This document shows, in pieces, positions 1 through 5,169 of a stretch of DNA of 5,694 bases. The notes under the pieces are model-generated. The model searched no databases, had not been told where the DNA came from, and worked only from the letters and a program-made list of their open reading frames with translations. The first letter of the stretch is position 1. Every line of letters starts with the position of its first letter. This DNA comes from Chloroflexota bacterium (lineage in GTDB: Bacteria; Chloroflexota; Ktedonobacteria; Ktedonobacterales; Ktedonobacteraceae), in the NCBI GenBank assembly GCA_005881995.1, contig VBHV01000731.1, positions 1 through 5,694 on the forward strand, given 5' to 3'. The position numbers and the translations under genes were made by a program.

Positions 1-1825
1 GGTCCAGTAGCGGCGCGCTCACCAAACTGCCGCGCAAGCGTAAACGTTGGAGCAGTGTAGGCAATACCAGCCCGCATATGGCCGCGATCAACAAACTCAG
101 GCCGAGTCCCAGACCAACAGCGATACCCAGCAACCAGGAATGGAACAGCAGCCATGCCAGCAGGCTCACTGCCACGCTTGCCAGTACCCCGCCAATAGTC
201 CCCAGCCGCAGTTCGCGATAGATGCTGCGCCAGAAATCCGCTCCATCGGTAGAGCGCAATTGCCAGCCAGCCACACCGAGCGCCTGTGTCCCAACACTGC
301 CACTGGTGAGCAGTAGCATAGGCATCAGGCAGATCAGCCCGTTCAAAGCAACGGGAGAACGCAATCCCGCCATCAACCCTGATAACTGGACATGCCCCGA
401 ACCGCTCGTAATCGCCGGGCCGAATATCTGGTAGAGCAGCAGCGCCAGCGCGAAGCCCGCGATGACATTCACACCTAGCCAGCTCACGCGGCTCAGAGCG
501 GCGCGCAGCGAGAAATGTTCTTCCTCTTCAAATTCCTCGACGCTGGCTCCGGCGATTTCGGAGAAGTCCTCGGCCTGCTCTTCATGAATCACATCGATCA
601 CATCGTCGACCGTGACCAACCCCACCAGGTGATTCTCCTCATCGACGACCGGCACACCTAGCAGGTCATATTTGGCGATGACGCGCGCTACCTTTTCCTG
701 GTCGTCGTCAACCTTCACCTTGATCACATCCTCGTCCATCAGCGCTTTCAGTTGCGTGCCAGGGTCCGCGACCACCAGTTCTCGCAGCGACACGACACCG
801 ACCAGGTGGCGTTCGTCGTCCACAATGTACAGGTAATAGACCATCTCCATGTGTTCGGAGTGCTGCCGCAAGTACGCCAGCGCTTCTTCAACGGTTAAAT
901 CCTGCGAAAGCGACAAGACCTCGTTGGTCATGATGCCGCCCGCCGTCTCCGCTCCATAGCGCAGCAAATCGCGAATGGGCTGCGCTTCATTGGCTGGCAT
1001 CAGACTCAAGAGGCGCTCGGCCTCCTCCTGCGGGATGTCTGCCAGGATATCGGCGGCATCGTCTGGCGCGAGCCTCTCCAGCATATCGGAGGCGCGCTCC
1101 GGGTCGAGTTCGCTCAGTATCTCGTATTGTCGTGGGGCCTCGACTTCGTTGAGAATATCGGCTGCCGTCTCGGTATCCATGTGATCAAGCACCGCCCCGG
1201 CCTCTTCAACGTCAAGCTGTTCGAGGATATCGGCGATATCAGCCGGGTGCAGGTCGGCCAGTTTTGTATGGCTGACATTCAGTTGCACCTGCGGCACAAT
1301 CCCGCCTACGCTTACGCGGGTTGCCCCATTTGCACCGGCAAAGGCTGGCGCGAGCTGGCTTGTTGCCGTCTTTATGATTTGAATTGGTTCGATATAGTTC
1401 CAGGTAATGGTGCGCTCTGTCAGTTGAACGCTGAAGCTGATATCCGCGCCGATCAGCCGGGCCGTCCCCTTGATCTGTGCCAGCTTCAAATCGTTCACTT
1501 TGACCACGCGAAACCCCTGGGTATCCACGATCTGCTTGTCCAGCAGGTCCCGCCTGAGCAGCAATTCGTCCTGGTCCGGCGTATATGAGGCGATGCGCGA
1601 CTGCTTGACGGTCAGGTGAATGGGCTCCGTTTCCAGTTTCTCCACCTGCGACCAGGGAATAATCATATCGCTATTGCCCATACTCAGGCTGGATGGCGAG
1701 ACGATCAGCGCCGTAACCGTCGGAAAAGTATCATTCAGCGAGACACATATATCTTTGAGAATACCCAGCCGGTGTTCTTCACTATCAAAAATGCTTTTAC
1801 GGAGTAAGGTACTTAAAAAAATCAT
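1..1825 (-). CDS. mgtE: MgtE-family magnesium transporter with N-terminal PRC-barrel domains (3' end outside window)
   Basis: The frame is open from an ATG at 1825 to the left edge, giving 608 codons; the C-terminus lies outside. MgtE proteins are dimeric Mg2+ channels of the inner membrane whose cytosolic domains sense Mg2+ and close the pore. Order of parts seen: two PRC-barrel-like segments (about residues 8-85 and 91-155, the second with DLLDKQIVDTQGFRVVKVNDL), an acidic MgtE_N helical repeat (about 190-290, with LHPADIADILEQL), two CBS domains (about 295-425, with AGGIMTNEV and GVPVVDEENHLVGLVTVDDV), then the membrane domain from about residue 440. The usual GGNxGTQ pore-region motif reads SGSVGTQAL near residue 505. 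The frame leaves the window at GSLVSAPLLD, just before the helix expected to carry the conserved pore aspartate. The start is supported by AAAGGCGGTGA upstream of the ATG. I recognise no M-box riboswitch upstream. The family call is firm; the PRC assignment is moderate. Confidence 0.93.
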   Translation of the reverse strand, partial: MIFLSTLLRKSIFDSEEHRLGILKDICVSLNDTFPTVTALIVSPSSLSMGNSDMIIPWSQVEKLETEPIHLTVKQSRIASYTPDQDELLLRRDLLDKQIVDTQGFRVVKVNDLKLAQIKGTARLIGADISFSVQLTERTITWNYIEPIQIIKTATSQLAPAFAGANGATRVSVGGIVPQVQLNVSHTKLADLHPADIADILEQLDVEEAGAVLDHMDTETAADILNEVEAPRQYEILSELDPERASDMLERLAPDDAADILADIPQEEAERLLSLMPANEAQPIRDLLRYGAETAGGIMTNEVLSLSQDLTVEEALAYLRQHSEHMEMVYYLYIVDDERHLVGVVSLRELVVADPGTQLKALMDEDVIKVKVDDDQEKVARVIAKYDLLGVPVVDEENHLVGLVTVDDVIDVIHEEQAEDFSEIAGASVEEFEEEEHFSLRAALSRVSWLGVNVIAGFALALLLYQIFGPAITSGSGHVQLSGLMAGLRSPVALNGLICLMPMLLLTSGSVGTQALGVAGWQLRSTDGADFWRSIYRELRLGTIGGVLASVAVSLLAWLLFHSWLLGIAVGLGLGLSLLIAAICGLVLPTLLQRLRLRGSLVSAPLLD

Positions 1826-1865
1826 GAGTATCACCGCCTTTCTCACAGGAATAGAATAGGTAGAT

Positions 1866-1897
1866 ACATATCCACAGTGCTGTGGATATGTGGAAAA
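1866..1897. promoter_or_regulatory. Palindrome of DnaA-box-like 9-mers upstream of mgtE
   Basis: Perfect 12-base arms ACATATCCACAG and CTGTGGATATGT flank a TG centre (1866-1891). Each arm holds ATATCCACA, one mismatch from the DnaA box TTATCCACA (1868-1876 plus strand, 1881-1889 minus strand). A third 9-mer, TTTTCCACA on the minus strand (1889-1897), is also one mismatch away. The block lies about 40 bases upstream of the mgtE start. It could be a DnaA-binding cluster, an operator for another dimeric regulator, or an RNA hairpin in the mgtE leader. The repeat is certain; its function is inferred. Confidence 0.5.
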
Positions 1898-1962
1898 CCC
1901 CCTTGTTGGTGTAATACTAGTTACAAGACAATACACACTTTGCAGCATGCACGCTGAATAGC

Positions 1963-1977
1963 TCAGGTAACACCTGA
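1963..1977. repeat. Short inverted repeat in the mgtE upstream region
   Basis: TCAGGT and ACCTGA are separated by AAC. The symmetry suits a small regulator site, but 6-base arms also occur by chance. It lies 138 bases upstream of mgtE. Confidence 0.25.
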
Positions 1978-2030
1978 TAGATCAATACGCGCATTCCATG
2001 CAAGATGCGTTTTTGTAAAGGGGGACTGCT

Positions 2031-2134
2031 GGTTCTCTCTAGTTAAGAACCCTGGCAAGAAGAAGCTGGCAGGTGAGAAAGTTCTTGCTCGACATTCCAT
2101 CTATAGATGGGATAATGTGGACTCATCGAGCAAG
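2031..2134. repeat. Cluster of overlapping hairpins with mutually exclusive pairings
   Basis: The largest hairpin has 9-base arms CTTGCTCGA (2084-2092) and TCGAGCAAG (2126-2134). Nested inside is a perfect 14-base palindrome CCATCTATAGATGG (2097-2110), with CATT/AATG pairing just outside it. The left arm can instead pair upstream: GCAAGAA (2055-2061) matches TTCTTGC (2082-2088). AGAACC (2046-2051) can pair with GGTTCT (2031-2036), and the overlapping AAGAAC (2045-2050) with GTTCTT (2081-2086). No convincing U-run follows on either strand, so this is not a standard intrinsic terminator. It lies between the small ORF and mgtE, and could be an attenuator, an RNA processing site or the end of a decayed mobile element. 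Confidence 0.45.
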
Positions 2135-2200
2135 GTGGGGATACCGGGGGCAGAAAAGCATAAGCCCTACAGGTCGGAAGAGATACTCAACGTCAATACG

Positions 2201-2311
2201 CTACATATCTCCAGAAACCTTACTCAATGAGGAGAAGAACAATCCCGCGAGCAGGCACGTGAACGGCAACGCGAACAACACACGCCTACTATGACTGGGG
2301 CCAGCGTCCAT
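2201..2311 (-). CDS. Putative small membrane peptide, 36 residues
   Basis: ATG at 2311 to TAG at 2201. The peptide has a short N-terminus ending in Arg-Arg (residues 9-10), then a hydrophobic stretch at about residues 11-30 (RRVLFALPFTCLLAGLFFSS) and a polar tail ending KVSGDM. This would fit one membrane helix or an uncleaved signal anchor. The case for a real gene is its ribosome site: AAAGGAGGTGAG ends six bases from the ATG, close to a perfect anti-SD match. It also follows a structured leader and an extended -10 promoter on the same strand. I recognise no family. It might instead be the surviving N-terminus of a longer secreted protein truncated by mutation, since the frame stops just after the hydrophobic segment. 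Small membrane peptides near Mg2+ transporters are known in enterobacteria (MgtS, MgtR), but no sequence similarity is claimed. Confidence 0.5.
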   Translation of the reverse strand: MDAGPSHSRRVLFALPFTCLLAGLFFSSLSKVSGDM

Positions 2312-2315
2312 GTCC

Positions 2316-2327
2316 CTCACCTCCTTT
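2316..2327 (-). promoter_or_regulatory. Strong ribosome binding site of the small ORF
   Basis: Read on the minus strand it is AAAGGAGGTGAG, with the AGGAGG core eight bases from the ATG at 2311. It begins at the foot of the outermost leader helix, whose possible A-U extension would use bases 2326-2327. Folding of the leader could therefore change access to this site. Confidence 0.6.
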
Positions 2328-2416
2328 GCCCGGCCAGTTGCTGCTATCACCAGCGGCGACGTTCTCACAAAAAACGTCTACAACCTCACCTGGTGCGCTC
2401 TGACAACTGCGGGTAA
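2326..2416 (-). ncRNA. Candidate structured 5' leader (riboswitch-like), four nested helices
   Basis: Four pairs of arms nest exactly inside one another: CAGTTG (2335-2340) with CAACTG (2404-2409); CACCAG (2348-2353) with CTGGTG (2390-2395); GACGTT (2358-2363) with AACGTC (2373-2378); and outermost CCCG (2329-2332) with CGGG (2410-2413), extendable by TT/AA across one imperfect position. Coordinates and bases are for the plus strand. The result is a single arm of about 90 bases with internal loops of 4-11 bases and a 9-base terminal loop. The minus orientation is favoured because a promoter sits just upstream (2436-2465) and a strong Shine-Dalgarno directly follows. I could not match it to M-box, ydaO, cobalamin, yybP or other riboswitch consensus. 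Plus-strand orientation would turn the imperfect pair into a G-U wobble, so orientation is not proven. Confidence 0.5.
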
Positions 2417-2435
2417 GACAAAATTTCCTACTTGG

Positions 2436-2465
2436 AGTATAGCACGTGGGGGCGGGTTTGAGCAA
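2436..2465 (-). promoter_or_regulatory. Extended -10 sigma-70-type promoter for the leader and small ORF
   Basis: On the minus strand, -35 TTGCTC (2465-2460) and -10 TATACT (2441-2436) are 18 bases apart. The -10 is preceded by TGC, the extended -10 motif, which can offset the weak -35. Transcription would start near 2429, a few bases before the first leader helix. It lies just downstream of the membrane gene's stop codon, so the leader transcript could be separate from that operon. Confidence 0.5.
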
Positions 2466-2493
2466 GGGAGATAGTGTATTTAGTACAATTGGC

Positions 2494-3058
2494 TTAACCC
2501 ACAAAAAAGGCTGCCAGCATAAGCACTAAACCAAGCGCGCGCGTACTGTCTCCCACGTAGTCATAGGGTAACGGGTTTGGGACAGAAAACTTTAAAGTGT
2601 ACACCGCGATGCCGGCGGCTATTAAAAGAAACGCGGCGCACATCAAAAAACTGAAGCGTGTGCCTTTCGCGCCATAAATCACGAAATAATAATTGAGGAA
2701 TATGGCCAGACAAACAACGCCACGAGCGCCACTGAGTCCTTCTGTTAACCAGGTTCAACCGCTTCAGGGAACGCACATGGCGTTCTGCACCGGGCAGTGA
2801 GATGAAAAAAATGAACAGGTAGCTGACGGTCTGTCCAATATAGCGAAACCAGAAGGTGTTGAAGGAGCTTCTCGTAATAAGATAATCTCCAATCAATCCG
2901 GTAATGCCACCCAAACCAATCACTGCCATCGATAATCCCACGATGAAGAGGGTATCACTACGCGTCTTGGAATAGAGATAGAAAGCACGCAGAGAGATGA
3001 ATAGGGTGATCACTGCCTGGAACGCTATAATGAGATCGGTAATCTCTTTTGAATTCAC
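2494..3058 (-). pseudogene. Six-helix integral membrane protein, unknown function, frameshifted
   Basis: GTG start at 3058, stop TAA at 2496-2494. The start is set by AAGGAG (3071-3066 on the minus strand), seven bases away; no ATG fits. The first frame is good through about residue 104 (ending KRLNLV) and then degenerates into a basic, Trp-rich tail. A membrane-like sequence resumes in the +1 frame (TEGLSGARGVVCLAIF onward). Skipping one base near 2745-2750 gives a continuous 187-residue protein with hydrophobic segments at about 6-29, 37-60, 69-88, 113-128, 135-155 and 174-187. The region is about 565 bases, one more than a multiple of three, as expected for a single-base insertion. It lies 52 bases downstream of the response regulator and is probably co-transcribed. 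I do not recognise the family. A sequencing error or programmed frameshift is possible; I see no obvious slippery heptamer. Confidence 0.7.
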
Positions 3059-3081
3059 AAGCTGTCTCCTTCCGGCTATGC

Positions 3082-3094
3082 TCCTCATTGAGGA
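3082..3094. repeat. Small palindrome between response regulator and membrane gene
   Basis: TCCTCA and TGAGGA flank one T. As RNA it would be a 5-base stem with a 3-base loop just upstream of the membrane gene's ribosome site. It could tune translation or stability in the two-gene transcript, or be chance. Confidence 0.25.
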
Positions 3095-3110
3095 AGGCAC
3101 GTCGTTTGCC

Positions 3111-3806
3111 TCACAGAGCGCTCTCCACGAGCTGCCCTGCTGCATCATACATGCGAATACAGTTCTCTTTGTGCAGCACACGAATAGCTTTAGCGACCGT
3201 ATTGGTCTCCAGACCTGTCACAGTGGCGAGTTCGCCTAGCGTTCTCCTTCCATCGATGGCCGCGTAGAGCTGATAGGCCTGTTCATCTCCAATGGACGCA
3301 GAACGGGAAAAAGGACTGCTCGTGCGCATCGCAACCTGGTTGGCAACACGACGAGGTATCAGTTTTAACAGCGCTGGAGGCTCGCTTTGTTGTGCCGTGG
3401 AGGAGAACGTGGGAACAACGGTATGACGCAAGGGCCTCGGAATTCCCTCCCAGACCGCCTGGACAAGGGCTTCTGCAGTAAAGGGTTTGGGCAGATAGCG
3501 ATCAGCCCCTTGACGCAGCCCATAACTCTGATCAAGAGGAGCATTTTTTGCGCTAATGAGGATAATGTATACGCTATTGTGTGGCATGCTCTGCTGTACA
3601 TGCCGGCAGACCGCGTAGCCGCTGATGTCCGGCAAAACCACATCCAGGATGAGGCAGTACGGTTGGAACATCGTGACCTTGGCAAGAGCCTCCTGTCCCT
3701 TGAGGGCGACCTCCACCTCATATCCTGCTTGCTCAAGGGTAGCGGCGATAGCAAGACAGGTTGTGGGACTATCATCAACAACCAGAACTCTTGGATGGCT
3801 TATCAC
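3111..3806 (-). CDS. Response regulator: receiver domain plus C-terminal winged-helix-like domain
   Basis: GTG start at 3806, supported by AAGGGA (3818-3813 on the minus strand) six bases away; 231 residues. Residues about 6-123 form a CheY-like receiver: acidic pair D11-D12 (VLVVDDS), phosphoacceptor D55 (CLILDVVLP), switch S85 (IILISAK) and K107 (YLPKPF). All the residues needed for phosphorylation are present. A linker of about 50 residues follows, then a C-terminal segment (about 175-231, with AAIDGRRTLGELATVTGLET) shaped like the winged-helix domains of PatA/DUF4388-type regulators, where an 'IDG.rTl.eL' motif recurs. Such domains may bind DNA or proteins, so transcriptional output is not assured. 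No histidine kinase lies in the window, so the phosphodonor is unknown. The downstream membrane protein is its likely functional partner. Confidence 0.88.
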   Translation of the reverse strand: MISHPRVLVVDDSPTTCLAIAATLEQAGYEVEVALKGQEALAKVTMFQPYCLILDVVLPDISGYAVCRHVQQSMPHNSVYIILISAKNAPLDQSYGLRQGADRYLPKPFTAEALVQAVWEGIPRPLRHTVVPTFSSTAQQSEPPALLKLIPRRVANQVAMRTSSPFSRSASIGDEQAYQLYAAIDGRRTLGELATVTGLETNTVAKAIRVLHKENCIRMYDAAGQLVESAL

Positions 3807-3919
3807 TGTTTATCCCTTTCTTCTCACAAATGAAACTCATTGATGCCCCATGAACATCCTTGACTCACTGGGAATCTTACTCCACAAGCAAGCAGGTTCA
3901 AGCACCAACACGTGAGGAA

Positions 3920-3948
3920 ATGATAGAAAAGTACTGGTATCGCGTTAA
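3920..3948 (-). promoter_or_regulatory. Probable sigma-70-type promoter of the response regulator operon
   Basis: On the minus strand, -35 TTAACG (3948-3943) and -10 TATCAT (3925-3920) are 17 bases apart, matching consensus at 4/6 and 5/6 positions. Transcription would start near 3913, giving a leader of about 107 bases before the GTG at 3806. The -35 is covered by the palindrome at 3944-3959. Confidence 0.4.
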
Positions 3949-3959
3949 GAAATCTTAAC
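3944..3959. promoter_or_regulatory. 16-bp palindromic operator candidate
   Basis: GTTAAGA and TCTTAAC flank AA, with perfect 7-base arms. It overlaps the proposed -35 of the response regulator promoter, where a bound dimer would block or recruit RNA polymerase. Autoregulation by the downstream response regulator is one possibility. Confidence 0.4.
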
Positions 3960-4029
3960 CGCCTTGTTTGAGAGGATGAGAAGAAGGTCTCATTTCAAAT
4001 AAGCTAAGCTGTTGATTTTCCTCGTTCAT
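3955..4029 (-). CDS. Possible 24-residue peptide with a beta-clamp-binding motif
   Basis: ATG at 4029 to TAA at 3957-3955. The peptide begins MNEENQQLSLFEM, and QLSLF (residues 7-11) matches the bacterial sliding-clamp-binding consensus QL(S/D)LF. The only purine-rich sequence upstream, AGCAGG, abuts the ATG, so translation would be poor. It may be chance, a relic, or a real microprotein. It sits in the intergenic region between the divergent response regulator and methyltransferase genes. Confidence 0.2.
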   Translation of the reverse strand: MNEENQQLSLFEMRPSSHPLKQGG

Positions 4030-4040
4030 CCTGCTAAAGT
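4012..4040 (+). promoter_or_regulatory. Weak candidate promoter for the methyltransferase
   Basis: TTGATT (4012-4017) and TAAAGT (4035-4040) are 17 bases apart, each matching consensus at 4/6 positions. Transcription would start near 4047, almost at the point where the methyltransferase frame opens, leaving little or no leader. Confidence 0.25.
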
Positions 4041-4056
4041 GGCCTTATCAATATAA

Positions 4057-5163
4057 GTAGGTCTCACAAGGGCAGGTGGCAAAGAGCAAGAGCTAAAGCA
4101 CATCATCCCACTGATCCCACCTTTCCAAAACTACTACGAACCCTTTGTTGGCGGCGGCGCAGTCTTTTTTTCCATTCAGGCCCACCGGAAGTTCATCAAT
4201 GACAAATCTCCTGAACTGGTGAATCTTTATCGGGTGGTTGCTCAACAGGATCGCGATTTCTTTACTGCGTTAGATCTACTATTATGTGGCTGGCAGCAGG
4301 TCAGTCAGCTTGTGGATAAGCATATGCCAGACTTGCTTGAGATGTACAAAGCCTATTCGATAGACACGGGTTCCGAGCAGGTTATAGAGCAGCAACTACT
4401 GGCCTTCATCCAACAGCACCAACATCAAATCCTTGCGATGATCGAACCATTTGTTCAGAGGGAAGGTGCGAACTTTCTGCGCGAAGTTCAGCGAAACCTT
4501 TTCAGTAAAACCAGGCGCATGAAAATGCTGGAGCAGAGGAAGTGGAAGTTGCCCGAGGTAGATATCATCGCCAATCTGGAATGCGCCTTAAAAAGCGCGT
4601 TTTACATGCACTTGCGCTACCTTTACAATCATTTGCAGCGATTTGAATTATCGCCCGGTTTTGCTGCCGCGCTGTTCTTTTTTGTGCGAGAGAATGCCTA
4701 TGCCTCCATGTTCCGCTACAACCATCGCGGCGAATTTAATGTCCCCTATGGCGGCATTTCCTACAACCGAAAGGATCTATCCCGCAAAATTGCATATATG
4801 CGCTCACCTGCCCTGCGCCTTCACCTGCAAAACACCATCATCGAACAGATGGACTTTGAAGCGTTTCTCTTGAAATACCCCCCTCAGGAAGGAGATTTTC
4901 TCTTCATAGACCCTCCATACGATAGCGAATTCAGCACCTACGCACAAAATGCCTTCGATATGAACGATCAGGGGCGTTTAGCCAACTATTTACTCTACCA
5001 GTGCCGCGCAAAGTTCATGCTGGTCATTAAGCAAACCCCCGCGATATTCAACCTATACCAGCATCCCGCTTTGACGATCAGGACTTTTGATAAGAAATAC
5101 CTGGTGAGTTTTCAAGATCGCAATGATAGGGAAGTGGAACATTTGGTTATCACGAATTATTGA
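4057..5163 (+). CDS. D12-class adenine-specific DNA methyltransferase (Dam/DpnM-like), start codon unresolved
   Basis: Enzymes of this class move a methyl group from AdoMet to adenine N6 in a short target such as GATC. The frame is open from 4057, just after an in-frame TAA (4054-4056), to TGA at 5161-5163: 368 codons. Motifs run in class-alpha order: AGGK (4072-4083), AdoMet-binding motif I EPFVGGG (4138-4158), INDKSPELVNLYR (about 4195-4233), a long middle region likely to hold target recognition, then catalytic motif IV DPPY (4909-4920, within FLFIDPPYDSEF), followed by DQGRL. The first ATG/GTG/TTG in frame is the GTG at 4219. It lies after motif I, has no Shine-Dalgarno and would give an inactive 314-residue product. 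The natural start therefore appears lost, non-canonical or misread; GTG at 4039 is in frame but separated by the TAA. No restriction gene is visible, so it looks like an orphan methylase. The target sequence cannot be read from the protein. Confidence 0.85.
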   Translation, partial: VGLTRAGGKEQELKHIIPLIPPFQNYYEPFVGGGAVFFSIQAHRKFINDKSPELVNLYRVVAQQDRDFFTALDLLLCGWQQVSQLVDKHMPDLLEMYKAYSIDTGSEQVIEQQLLAFIQQHQHQILAMIEPFVQREGANFLREVQRNLFSKTRRMKMLEQRKWKLPEVDIIANLECALKSAFYMHLRYLYNHLQRFELSPGFAAALFFFVRENAYASMFRYNHRGEFNVPYGGISYNRKDLSRKIAYMRSPALRLHLQNTIIEQMDFEAFLLKYPPQEGDFLFIDPPYDSEFSTYAQNAFDMNDQGRLANYLLYQCRAKFMLVIKQTPAIFNLYQHPALTIRTFDKKYLVSFQDRNDREVEHLVITNY

Positions 5164-5169
5164 GGCGAA

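Larger units (their letters stand above)
1842..2200. other. Long spacer between the small ORF and mgtE
   Basis: These roughly 360 bases contain no coding frame that I recognise as a known protein, no tRNA and no transposase. What they hold is the DnaA-box-like palindrome, the short inverted repeat at 1963-1977 and the hairpin cluster at 2031-2134, each listed separately. I looked on the minus strand for a promoter serving mgtE and found no good -35/-10 pair. A transcript from the promoter at 2436-2465 could therefore be the one that reaches mgtE. Confidence 0.5.
3807..4056. other. Divergent intergenic region between response regulator and methyltransferase
   Basis: These 250 bases hold the promoter candidates for both flanking genes, the 16-bp palindrome at 3944-3959, a CTTAT/ATAAG inverted repeat (4044-4057) at the methyltransferase end and an AATGA/TCATT repeat (3829-3841) near the response regulator start. 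Apart from the doubtful 24-codon ORF I see no gene. Confidence 0.5.

Noticed and set aside
1127..1588. Plus-strand 153-codon ORF and smaller neighbours within 1-1825
   Set aside because: They are antisense to mgtE, whose minus-strand frame is continuous and matches known domains throughout.
2073..2294. Plus-strand 73-codon GTG-start ORF
   Set aside because: It has no good ribosome site, resembles no family I know, runs through the hairpin cluster and lies antisense to the better-supported small ORF.
2084..2416. Intrinsic terminators at the hairpins in the spacer
   Set aside because: None of the hairpins is followed by a run of T on the relevant strand.
1826..2430. M-box or ydaO-type riboswitch upstream of mgtE
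   Set aside because: I looked for the conserved M-box core and the ydaO 3' motif on the minus strand and found only fragmentary resemblance, not enough to name a class.
1842..2493. Insertion sequence, CRISPR array or tRNA in the spacer
   Set aside because: No transposase fragment I recognise, no terminal inverted repeats with target duplications, no regularly spaced direct repeats and no tRNA cloverleaf were found.
2289..2504. Minus-strand 71-codon ORF
   Set aside because: It spans the predicted promoter and structured leader and overlaps the better-supported ORF. Its composition is not protein-like and it shows no ribosome site.
3387..3833. Plus-strand 148-codon ORF
   Set aside because: It is the antisense shadow of the response regulator, whose receiver motifs are unmistakable.
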